NCBI GenBank assembly: GCA_946811185.2
Contig: OX328109.1
Coordinates: 35,882,129-35,946,128 of the forward strand
Direction: 5' to 3'
From: Hippopus hippopus
Lineage: Eukaryota; Mollusca; Bivalvia; Cardiida; Cardiidae
Length of the DNA: 64,000 nt
In this document: one piece after another, positions 48,117 to 54,645 of the stretch
Layout of the letters: each line of letters begins with the position of its first letter
How positions within the stretch are numbered: position 1 is the first letter of the stretch
Notes under the pieces: generated by a model
Databases searched by the model: none
Seen by the model: the letters and a program-made list of their open reading frames with translations, nothing else
Told to the model about the DNA's origin: nothing
Translations under genes and position numbers: made by a program

Positions 48117-49007
48117 TTATAGTATAGACATTAAATTTTTATAAGCGCGTGAATTTAAAACACCTTGTCTTTTTAATTCATCACAAATGCTCACTAACTC
48201 GTTTCTTACACCTGTGTTACCTGCTTTTTTACTTGCCAGTAACAGGTCTAGTCTTTCTATTAATGCGTTAGGGTCAGATGGGATAACAATGATACCCTTA
48301 CCACTTGTTGATGGATATATATATGGCTCACCAGGACCAATACCTCTGGGTGTTGCAAGTTTATAATATCCTCGTACCTTCCATATAGGATAAAGAATGT
48401 TTACCCACTTATCGTTTCTAGAACGATTAGGATATGGACTACCCGGATCGTTATTTCGATGAAGAGAGTTGGTTTGTACCATTAAACGGCTATACGTCTC
48501 AAGATCATCTTTTGTATATATATGTTTATTTGGGTTTTTAGAAATAAGTAACTCCCATAAACCAGGTGTTCCTTTATACTTAATATCAGCAATTTTAATA
48601 TCATCACCATCAATTTCAAACATTTCGCTACCAATATAAAATTTACCACCTTCATCACGCAATCCATATTTTTCATCAATATCAGACTTAGGTCTATTTA
48701 GATACTCCCTTGCAATTGGTCCAATAAGTTGCGAACCTTCTGACGGTTTATCATCAACTTTTATTGATGGAAAAGCTGGTAACTTTTCGATACCTTCTTT
48801 AATAGGTCTAAGTCCCCCAGTAATCTCCTTTGCTGTAGTTTTTTGCGTTTCCGTTATAGGTTTAAAAAACCTTGAAAGATCGGTTTGTAATTCTTGTTTA
48901 CCCGTTCTCTCTGCTAGTAGATTATCCCGAATCTTCTTTCTCGTTTCAAGATACTCTTTTACAATTAAGTCCCTTTTTGTAGGATCAGTGATTTTTAAAA
49001 AAGACAT
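48117..49007 (-). CDS. DUF8207-type Polinton structural-cluster protein
   Basis: A 296-aa protein. Its opening (MSFLKITDPTKRDLIVKEYL) and central block (GTPGLWELLISKNPNKHIY, then SLHRNNDPGSPYPNRSRNDKW) are those of the DUF8207 family, which recurs beside double jelly-roll capsid genes in cnidarian, insect and mollusc Polintons. The function is unknown. A capsid-associated or minor virion role is inferred from position. The N-terminal third is helical and charged. An ITGG-L sequence at residues ~62-66 matches the adenain consensus (M/I/L)xGG-x, so it may be processed by the element's own protease. No transmembrane segment is visible. Confidence 0.85.
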   Translation of the reverse strand: MSFLKITDPTKRDLIVKEYLETRKKIRDNLLAERTGKQELQTDLSRFFKPITETQKTTAKEITGGLRPIKEGIEKLPAFPSIKVDDKPSEGSQLIGPIAREYLNRPKSDIDEKYGLRDEGGKFYIGSEMFEIDGDDIKIADIKYKGTPGLWELLISKNPNKHIYTKDDLETYSRLMVQTNSLHRNNDPGSPYPNRSRNDKWVNILYPIWKVRGYYKLATPRGIGPGEPYIYPSTSGKGIIVIPSDPNALIERLDLLLASKKAGNTGVRNELVSICDELKRQGVLNSRAYKNLMSIL

Positions 49008-49039
49008 TTTTTTTAATTACTAAAATAATTTTTTAACAT

Positions 49040-49081
49040 AGTTTTTGTAACAGTTTTTGTAACAGTTTTTGTAACAGTTTT
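49040..49081. repeat. 12-bp tandem repeat upstream of the DUF8207-type gene
   Basis: AGTTTTTGTAAC is repeated three times plus a partial fourth in the 201-bp gap between the 224-aa and 296-aa genes. It is the largest gap inside the capsid cluster, so this may be a promoter or protein-binding region. Confidence 0.7.
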
Positions 49082-49208
49082 AATATATAAGAGCATTATA
49101 TATTCTCTTATATATTACATGTCTGAGGAATTATCAATTTCACACATACACTTACACCTATACCTGATTTTAGGGAGGCCAAGTCTTGGTCTATTCTTGA
49201 TCAATTTT

Positions 49209-49883
49209 CTAATGGGTGGTGTGATTCTTTTCAACGAGCCTCCGAAAGGACTCACGAGCTTCTTGTCTTCCTTTTTCTATCAAAGATTCTTCGTTTTCAG
49301 TAGAAATCTTCTTCTTGATTTTGGTACGTATTTCTTCTTTCATAACTTTGTACTTTTCTACTTCTTCCATAATCAGTTTAAATTCTTCATCCGATATTAC
49401 ACCGTCTACCAAAGCCTTGGAAATATGTGTTGAAAGAGTATCTAATTTTGCATCTGCAAGCATTCTAATTTTCATATGCTTTTCTGCTTTGCTTCTAGTA
49501 TTTCTTACAACAAAATTACCAACTACGCTTAGAAGACCAACTCCTAAGGCAACTCCTTCTAAGGCAACAACAGCTGGAATCGCTACTACTGTAGATAGCA
49601 GTCCAATTCCTCCTGCACCTGCACCTAAAGCTGTTGTAGCTAAAACAACATCAACATTGCTTATGATTCTTGAAGCACGTAAATACTTTTTTGCTAGAAC
49701 GTCTCTAGTTTGAACTTCTTTCTCAAAGAATTGTTGTATCTCTGATATCTTTTGTAAACGATAGGAATGACCTTTGTCATCTCCCATTGCATGCATCTCA
49801 ATAGGTGGAGCGCTTGCGGTACTTCGTTCTTTGGGTAACGGAGGATATATTTTATTAGGGTGTTCTTGATCTGTATCTGCCAT
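49209..49883 (-). CDS. Two-helix hydrophobic membrane protein of the Polinton
   Basis: A 224-aa protein. Residues 1-40 are polar with a YPPLP motif. Residues ~41-74 form a charged helix (RLQKISEIQQFFEKEV). Residues ~78-126 are a Gly/Ala/Val-rich double hydrophobic segment, enough for a helical hairpin in a membrane. The C-terminal ~95 residues are a highly charged, probably coiled-coil region (ISDEEFKLIMEEVEKY). I recognise the type from other animal Polintons, where it is uncharacterised. A role in an internal membrane, membrane rupture or assembly is inferred. The start lies in TTTTAATAAAATG. Confidence 0.8.
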   Translation of the reverse strand: MADTDQEHPNKIYPPLPKERSTASAPPIEMHAMGDDKGHSYRLQKISEIQQFFEKEVQTRDVLAKKYLRASRIISNVDVVLATTALGAGAGGIGLLSTVVAIPAVVALEGVALGVGLLSVVGNFVVRNTRSKAEKHMKIRMLADAKLDTLSTHISKALVDGVISDEEFKLIMEEVEKYKVMKEEIRTKIKKKISTENEESLIEKGRQEARESFRRLVEKNHTTH

Positions 49884-49909
49884 TTTATTAAAATAATAAT
49901 TTTTTTATG

Positions 49910-50290
49910 TCAAGATTGTAAATATTTTAGATAACAGAATAACTCTCCCTCAGGTATTTCGATCGGTTTTTGTGAGAAATTATAAATGTAGACTAAGATA
50001 TCATTAGCGTCATTATCAAGATGTGTACCATTAAAAATGGTTAAACTATCTTTCCATTTATTACTAACAGATATCACTACAACTCCTCGTGTAGTTATAT
50101 AACCAAATCCTAGCGAAAGTCTCTTGCCATCACGAGGAGGAATCTTGATAGTTACTTGTGAGTATATTTTCCATTTTAGAGGATCTTGCTTTAAGGGAGG
50201 ATATCTTACTCCATGTAAATGGGGTTTCCAAAATATAGTTTTATGTTGAGTAGTAATATTAGGTTTTATACCAAATGTATGTATATCCAT
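49910..50290 (-). CDS. dUTPase-fold-like protein lacking the catalytic motifs
   Basis: A 126-aa protein whose order of strands resembles trimeric dUTPases. VTIKIPPRDGKRLSLGFG parallels the T-I-IP-G/motif-2 region, and DILVYIYNFSQKPIEIPEGE parallels the motif-3 to motif-4 stretch with a terminal GD-like turn (here EGE). The RSGL and GVIDxxYRG catalytic signatures are absent, so dUTP hydrolysis is unlikely. Adenovirus E4-ORF1 is a known precedent for a dUTPase fold reused without catalysis. This assignment is inference from pattern; another small beta-barrel protein is possible. The gene lies between the membrane-protein and pX-like genes, with 26- and 23-bp gaps. Confidence 0.55.
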   Translation of the reverse strand: MDIHTFGIKPNITTQHKTIFWKPHLHGVRYPPLKQDPLKWKIYSQVTIKIPPRDGKRLSLGFGYITTRGVVVISVSNKWKDSLTIFNGTHLDNDANDILVYIYNFSQKPIEIPEGELFCYLKYLQS

Positions 50291-50313
50291 TTTTATTTTG
50301 ATGAAAATAATAT

Positions 50314-50898
50314 TTATAATATAGCTCCTAAGATAGGGATATTAGCAAATGGACTATTAGGTCCGAGTAAAAGTCCTCTTCCATCATACATTTTTCCTCC
50401 TTGCTTTAAATACAACCCATCACCAATAGACTTTAACCCTTTACCTTTGTATGGTTTTAAGTATAATCCACATCCATCAGTTTCAACTTGACAAACACAT
50501 CCTCCTTTTTTAAGATAAAGACCTGATCCCATTGCTTTTTGTACACCTGTTGAGGCTAATCCAGAAAGAGCACCAACACCTAAAGCTGGTAAAACAGTTT
50601 TTGCAAGCATCGGCAAAGCTCTAGCAGCTAACCCAGCCAACATTCCGAGAAAACCCCCTTCTATTTTCGTGTTATATTTAAGTTGTTTTGCAGACATTCT
50701 AATAGTTATACCCTTACCATCCTCATAGGCTTTAGCTATTTTCTTTGCTTGTGAATCGGTAATTGCTAAAACATCATTACCACGTAAATCTTTATGACCT
50801 AAACGAATACTTACTGGACAACTAGCTTTAACAGCATGTTGAAGCTTTTCCTTTTGTCCTTCCGATATATTTACTTTAACATTAGTGTAACTCGTCAT
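50314..50898 (-). CDS. pX-like membrane-active protein with GLYLK repeats
   Basis: A 194-aa protein. Residues 1-78 form a small charged domain ending KIEGG. Residues ~82-124 are a continuous hydrophobic Ala/Gly/Leu segment (FLGMLAGLAARALPMLAKTV...). Four GLYLK-type turns follow (GSGLYLKKGG, GCGLYLKPYK, GDGLYLKQGG, GRGLLLGPNS). I recognise this architecture from animal Polintons/adintoviruses, where it is compared with adenovirus minor core proteins. IEGG-F at 79-83 fits the adenain cleavage rule (M/I/L)xGG-x, which would free the hydrophobic segment during maturation. Cys134, Cys136 and Cys143 are close together. The start context is TATATATAAAATG. Function in membrane penetration is inferred. 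Confidence 0.82.
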   Translation of the reverse strand: MTSYTNVKVNISEGQKEKLQHAVKASCPVSIRLGHKDLRGNDVLAITDSQAKKIAKAYEDGKGITIRMSAKQLKYNTKIEGGFLGMLAGLAARALPMLAKTVLPALGVGALSGLASTGVQKAMGSGLYLKKGGCVCQVETDGCGLYLKPYKGKGLKSIGDGLYLKQGGKMYDGRGLLLGPNSPFANIPILGAIL

Positions 50899-50922
50899 TT
50901 TATATATAACTATTTTTTTTAT

Positions 50923-51696
50923 TTATCTCGCTTCTCTAATATGAAACCTAATTGTTAAATTTTCACCTCTAAGATTTAGTAAATTGCCATCTTGATCCGT
51001 AATATTTACCTCTAGGTTATGTATTTCATCTAATGTTATTGGTAAGTATACTAAATTAACTGGTGACTCAATTATCTTATATCCAGGTGCAACATCTGGG
51101 AAAAAAGAGTAAATAGTGTTTTTTGTTGAACCATTAACATAACTTCCTGAAATAATATCTATGTTAACAAGCAAACTATTTATGCTAAGAATGTTGACTA
51201 CATTCTCTGACTCGTAAAATCCTTGCGTATATTTAGCGCGAGTAAATCCTAATACTTTGGCAATGGAGCCAGGTTGATTAAAATCTACTTGATAGCCATC
51301 TTCTAAGGTAATAATAGACTTTAGAGTATTGGTGTTTGCAGAAATGTTAATAGGATACCCTTCATTAACTCTATCATAATGACCCTTTTTTCTCATTTCC
51401 TGGTGAATGGTGTCATTAATGCCTACAAGGTCATAACTTCCTTCAGGTATTCTTATTTTAACCCATGAATTACCATTGTCTGGAGAATAAACGAATATGT
51501 TGTTTGTTTCATCAATGTTTGGAAAAGAGTAGTAAGTTTCAAGGTTTACTAAAGCTATTTCATATACTTTATCCTTTTCCAGTTGAATTGGAGGATTAAA
51601 CCTTGTTCTAAAACGTGTTTTGTTGTCACTTACTATAATTTGAAATGATGTTTTATGGTTTGTATTTTTTACAATTTGTTCTAAAAGTCCTTCCAT
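50923..51696 (-). CDS. Penton / minor capsid protein (single jelly-roll)
   Basis: A 257-aa protein of the Polinton minor capsid family, expected to form the pentameric vertices of the capsid. Recognisable features: a beta-rich core with NPPIQLEKDKVYEIALVNLE near residue 33-52, the central NILSINSLLVNIDIISGSYV, then YSFFPDVAPGYKI, and the C-terminal LRGENLTIRFHIREA ending. The length matches the family. It lies 24 bp upstream of the pX-like gene on the same strand and is separated by a micro-ORF from the packaging ATPase. The start is in ATTATAAAATG. The vertex role follows from known Polinton penton homologues. Confidence 0.9.
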   Translation of the reverse strand: MEGLLEQIVKNTNHKTSFQIIVSDNKTRFRTRFNPPIQLEKDKVYEIALVNLETYYSFPNIDETNNIFVYSPDNGNSWVKIRIPEGSYDLVGINDTIHQEMRKKGHYDRVNEGYPINISANTNTLKSIITLEDGYQVDFNQPGSIAKVLGFTRAKYTQGFYESENVVNILSINSLLVNIDIISGSYVNGSTKNTIYSFFPDVAPGYKIIESPVNLVYLPITLDEIHNLEVNITDQDGNLLNLRGENLTIRFHIREAR

Positions 51697-51759
51697 TTTA
51701 TAATATTTAAATATAATATTTAATATATAATCAAATAGTAATATTATATTCTAACAGGT

Positions 51760-51924
51760 TTATTTAGGTTTATTCTCTTTCTTCATATCACTTACAACCT
51801 CCATTAAACCAGCAATAATTAATTCTAATTGTTGTATGCGTTTATCCTGCTTAATAACTTGATTTTTAAGAATATCAATAGTTTTTTCTTTTTTTCCCTT
51901 TGAAAATATCTTTATATATTTCAT
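51760..51924 (-). CDS. 54-aa coiled-coil micro-ORF between penton and ATPase
   Basis: A short frame beginning MKYIKIFSKGKKEKTID and ending KKENKPK fills the gap between the ATPase and penton genes, 51 and 63 bp from them. It is basic at the N-terminus, then shows heptad-like hydrophobic spacing (ILKNQVIKQDKRIQQLELII). The ATG sits in the same AATATAAAATG context as the neighbouring genes, which argues for real expression. Small coiled-coil proteins could be assembly or scaffold factors. I recognise no family. Confidence 0.6.
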   Translation of the reverse strand: MKYIKIFSKGKKEKTIDILKNQVIKQDKRIQQLELIIAGLMEVVSDMKKENKPK

Positions 51925-51975
51925 TTTATATTAGAGTATAATTTCTTTAGCCCAAACGATTGAAGAGGGGCTTGT

Positions 51976-52758
51976 TTATACTGACTTTGGTATGTAAAAA
52001 TTGTCAAAACCGTTTCTGTACTTCCCATTATGTTTTTTACTGGTTAAGTCAATGATAGCAAAACCATGTGGTCTTTCCCATGCCTTTTGACAAAATTTTC
52101 TTAACTCGTCCTTAGGCATATCTTCACATACATGATCGTTATAAATATGATTAATGTTTTTTAGGTCTTGTGGGAAAAGGCAAATAAAATTAGCGTTTTC
52201 TCTAATAGTTTGTCTCGGTAGTCTAAAATAATTCTGTGAGAGGTAAAAGCAGTCAACATTACTATGCCTTCCTCGAATGTAGTAACACTCGCATTTATTT
52301 TGCCTTTCTAAAAGTAAATCATCGAAAATCATTAAATTTTTATTTTCTGAGTTTAACTCTCTTGGATCAGGCACATCACTAGCATTTTCAAAGAAGTTGC
52401 AATTTATATCCGATTTGTTTTTAATCGTTTTAATCCATTCTTCAACTAAAGCTGTTGGTACAATGTTTAGTTCTTGTATCTCATCACGCATGTTAAACAA
52501 CCTTAAGATACATTCTTTTGGTAGTTTTTCTTCAAAAGCCTTTTTTAGTATTCGGTATTCCGGTTGAAAAAGGCTTTTTCCGAAAACACTCAAATCGTTG
52601 TAGTCAAGCCAACCTGGTCTGAGTAAAAGGTTTAACAATAAAGTAGTTTTACCACATCCTGATTTGCCTATAATTAAACCTCTAATACTTTTTGGTAAAA
52701 GGGAGTGATTAAATCTCTTTGATACTACTTCATTCCATGATAAGTTTATAATATCCAT
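51976..52758 (-). CDS. ATPase: Genome-packaging ATPase (FtsK/HerA-type)
   Basis: A 260-aa P-loop ATPase with Walker A GKSGCGKT at residues 31-38 and Walker B LMIFDD at 141-146. Later segments (YYIRGRHSNVDCFYLSQNYF) fit the sensor/arginine-finger part of the A32-like packaging ATPases shared by Polintons, virophages and large DNA viruses. It would pump the linear genome into the capsid. The frame is intact and length is normal. It is transcribed away from the PLA2 gene with only 32 bp between the two ATGs. The start context is ATATAAAATG. Confidence 0.95.
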   Translation of the reverse strand: MDIINLSWNEVVSKRFNHSLLPKSIRGLIIGKSGCGKTTLLLNLLLRPGWLDYNDLSVFGKSLFQPEYRILKKAFEEKLPKECILRLFNMRDEIQELNIVPTALVEEWIKTIKNKSDINCNFFENASDVPDPRELNSENKNLMIFDDLLLERQNKCECYYIRGRHSNVDCFYLSQNYFRLPRQTIRENANFICLFPQDLKNINHIYNDHVCEDMPKDELRKFCQKAWERPHGFAIIDLTSKKHNGKYRNGFDNFYIPKSV

Positions 52759-52790
52759 TTTATATAACTTTTTTAATTTTCATATATAAA
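52759..52790. promoter_or_regulatory. 32-bp divergent promoter between ATPase and PLA2 genes
   Basis: The whole space between the two divergent start codons is 32 bp and almost pure A/T. TATATAA faces the ATPase and ATATATAAA faces the PLA2 gene, each abutting its ATG. Leaders must be extremely short or start inside the opposing gene. The promoter role is inferred. Confidence 0.6.
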
Positions 52791-53303
52791 ATGTATTGCG
52801 TTAAATGTAAAAAACATACTGATACGAGTAATATCGGGTATACCGTTTCTAAAAATGGAAGAAATATGATGAGGGGTAAATGTGTGGTTTGTGGAATAAC
52901 TAAAACACAATTTATAAAAGGAGAAAAAAAAACTACTAATGGCAGTAGTATCTTAAACAAATTTATAAACATGATGCCTTTTGAAATGCATCTCCCTGGT
53001 CACAATTTTACGGGGCCAGGTACCAAGCTAGATGAGAGGTTAAATCCTGATCTAACGCCAAAGGAATGGAGTAAACCTATAAATAGAGTAGATCAAGCTG
53101 CTTATAATCATGATGTTTGCTATCTTAAGCATGATGATACAAAAACTAGGAATGACATATGTGATAAAGATATGTTAACAGAGTTAGAAGGTATTTACAA
53201 TCCTACTATTAGAGAAAAAATGGAAAAGGGTTTGTTAAGTAGACTCATTGGAACGAAGATGAAATTTGGAATGGGAGTAAAAAAAAAAATTTCGACACGA
53301 TAA
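52791..53303 (+). CDS. Zinc-ribbon plus parvovirus-type phospholipase A2 protein
   Basis: A 170-aa protein. The N-terminus is a four-Cys zinc ribbon (Cys3, Cys6, Cys31, Cys34; MYCVKCKK...CVVCG), like the DUF5679 family. Residues ~62-130 are a secreted-type PLA2 fold as in parvovirus VP1: Ca-binding loop FTGPGT (73-78), then Asp101 and the catalytic NHD with His107-Asp108, followed by a Cys/Asp-rich helix. In parvoviruses this activity breaches endosomal membranes, and the same role is inferred here. The frame closes at 53303, shortly after an A11 run (53279-53289). The integrase frame, open from 53243, overlaps this end in the -1 frame. In related animal Polintons I recall PLA2 and integrase as one polypeptide, so this stop may be a frameshift. 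Confidence 0.9.
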   Translation: MYCVKCKKHTDTSNIGYTVSKNGRNMMRGKCVVCGITKTQFIKGEKKTTNGSSILNKFINMMPFEMHLPGHNFTGPGTKLDERLNPDLTPKEWSKPINRVDQAAYNHDVCYLKHDDTKTRNDICDKDMLTELEGIYNPTIREKMEKGLLSRLIGTKMKFGMGVKKKISTR

Positions 53304-54205
53304 AAATTTTAGCGGAAGAATTACATAAACCTGTAAAAAGAAATTTTAAGAAAAGGAGAGTTAGAGTAAACGGTATAGATAGGATATGGGCTGCAGATTT
53401 AGTAGACATGCAAGCATTTTCTAAGCTTAATCGTGGTGTTAAATACCTTCTCGCTGTCATTGACATCTTTTCTAAATATGGATATCTGGTGCCATTAAAA
53501 GACAAAACAGGGAAATCTGTTGCTATAGCATTAAAGAGTATTTTTAAGGAGAGAAAACCTGAAAAAATGTGGGTGGATAAGGGTAAAGAGTTTTATAACA
53601 AAGATGTAAAATACTTAGTTGAATTATATTCTACCGAAAATGAGGAAAAATCTAGTGTGGTTGAGAGATGGATTAGAACAATGAAAGAAAAAATGTGGAA
53701 GCATTTTGCCGCTAACTCCACAAACGTTTACATCAATGTGCTACCGAATCTCGTTAAAAAATATAATAACACGAGGCATTCATCTATTAAGATGACTCCG
53801 GTAAACGCTAGTAAAAAAGAAAATGAAACGAGAGTTTGGAGAAATCTTTACCCTGATCATCTCGAAATAAAAGATATAAATCCTAAGTTTTCTGTTGGAG
53901 ACAAAGTAAGGATAAGTAAAAAGAAAAAGACTTTTGAGAAAGGTTATACAACAAGATGGACTGAGGAGGTTTTTACAGTTTCTGAAGTAAAACTTACATC
54001 ACCTGTAACATATAAAATTAAGGATCTTAATGGAGAAGAAATACAAGGTACCTTTTATGAACCTGAACTGCAGAAAACCAGTCAAGAGGTGTATAGAATA
54101 GAAAAGGTTATTAAAAAAGGAAAAAAGAAATCTCTCGTAAAGTGGAAAGGTTATCCTGATGAATTTAATTCATGGGTTGACAATAACGACATTAGAAATA
54201 TTTAA
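53243..54205 (+). CDS. INT: Integrase (RVE DDE fold plus chromodomain), start unresolved
   Basis: The frame is open from 53243; its first ATG is at 53408. The first catalytic Asp (WAAD, codon 53396-53398) lies four codons upstream of that ATG, so a protein starting there would be inactive. The second Asp is in WVDKGKEF and the Glu in SSVVERW, 28 residues apart, shorter than the usual ~33-35. An SH3-like segment (FSVGDKVRISKKKKTF) and a C-terminal chromodomain (RIEKVIKKGKKKSLVKWKGY...NSW) follow, as in Polinton integrases and chromoviral retrotransposons. No upstream in-frame ATG exists, so expression would need a -1 shift from the PLA2 frame at the A11 run, splicing, or a non-AUG start. A homopolymer sequencing error is an equally good explanation. 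It inserts the linear DNA and makes the 6-bp duplication. Confidence 0.92.
   Translation, partial: THWNEDEIWNGSKKKNFDTIKILAEELHKPVKRNFKKRRVRVNGIDRIWAADLVDMQAFSKLNRGVKYLLAVIDIFSKYGYLVPLKDKTGKSVAIALKSIFKERKPEKMWVDKGKEFYNKDVKYLVELYSTENEEKSSVVERWIRTMKEKMWKHFAANSTNVYINVLPNLVKKYNNTRHSSIKMTPVNASKKENETRVWRNLYPDHLEIKDINPKFSVGDKVRISKKKKTFEKGYTTRWTEEVFTVSEVKLTSPVTYKIKDLNGEEIQGTFYEPELQKTSQEVYRIEKVIKKGKKKSLVKWKGYPDEFNSWVDNNDIRNI
53279..53289 (+). other. A11 run: frameshift or slippage site at the PLA2/INT junction
   Basis: Eleven consecutive A read as AAA codons in both the PLA2 frame and the integrase frame (-1 relative). Such a run contains the A-AAA-AAA slippery heptamer. It may be programmed, a real one-base indel, or a homopolymer miscall. 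Confidence 0.7.
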
Positions 54206-54214
54206 CTATAAAAA

Positions 54215-54631
54215 ATGTCAAATATTTCGATTGAAAACGTAATTTTACCAAATAAACCGTTGAACAATTTCGAATTGGAGGGTGCCGCAAAAAGATTAAA
54301 GATTCCTTATTTTAGAGGAGTTTTTTTACTAGATACATTACCGAGAAAACTGAGTAAAAAAGAATGTGGCATAGTAAACTTTGATAAAAGTGGTGGACCT
54401 GGTACACATTGGGTTGCTTGGTATAAAAACGGTAAAACTAAAATTTATTTTGACAGTTATGGTATACAACCACCTGTTGAAATTCGAGAGTATTTAAAAA
54501 ACCCAATACAGTACAATACTGATCAATTACAACAAGCTGGGCAAGTATTTTGTGGTCATTTATGTTTGTACATTCTAAAAGAGTTATCCACGGGTAACGG
54601 GTTTCAAAATGTTTTAAATAAATTTTTTTAG
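54215..54631 (+). CDS. PRO: Adenain-like cysteine protease (capsid maturation)
   Basis: A 138-aa protein with the adenain layout. The His is in GTHWVAW, the Asp in IYFDSYG, the oxyanion Gln is seven residues before the catalytic Cys, and the Cys is in FCGHLCLY. It is shorter than adenovirus protease (~200 aa) but similar to Polinton proteases. It would cleave virion precursors. Candidate sites of the form (I)xGG-x are visible in the pX-like and DUF8207-type proteins. It lies 9 bp after the integrase stop and 14 bp before the fiber gene, so the right-arm + genes look co-expressed. Start context ACTATAAAAAATG. Confidence 0.93.
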   Translation: MSNISIENVILPNKPLNNFELEGAAKRLKIPYFRGVFLLDTLPRKLSKKECGIVNFDKSGGPGTHWVAWYKNGKTKIYFDSYGIQPPVEIREYLKNPIQYNTDQLQQAGQVFCGHLCLYILKELSTGNGFQNVLNKFF

Positions 54632-54645
54632 TAATAATATAAAAA

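Noticed and set aside
49119..49433. 104-aa + strand frame in the Polinton
   Set aside because: Most of it is antisense to the 224-aa membrane protein gene, and the composition (Phe/Leu-rich) is that of a shadow frame.
53408..53410. ATG at 53408 as the true integrase start
   Set aside because: It would remove the first catalytic Asp and the basic N-terminal region, although the frame remains open upstream.
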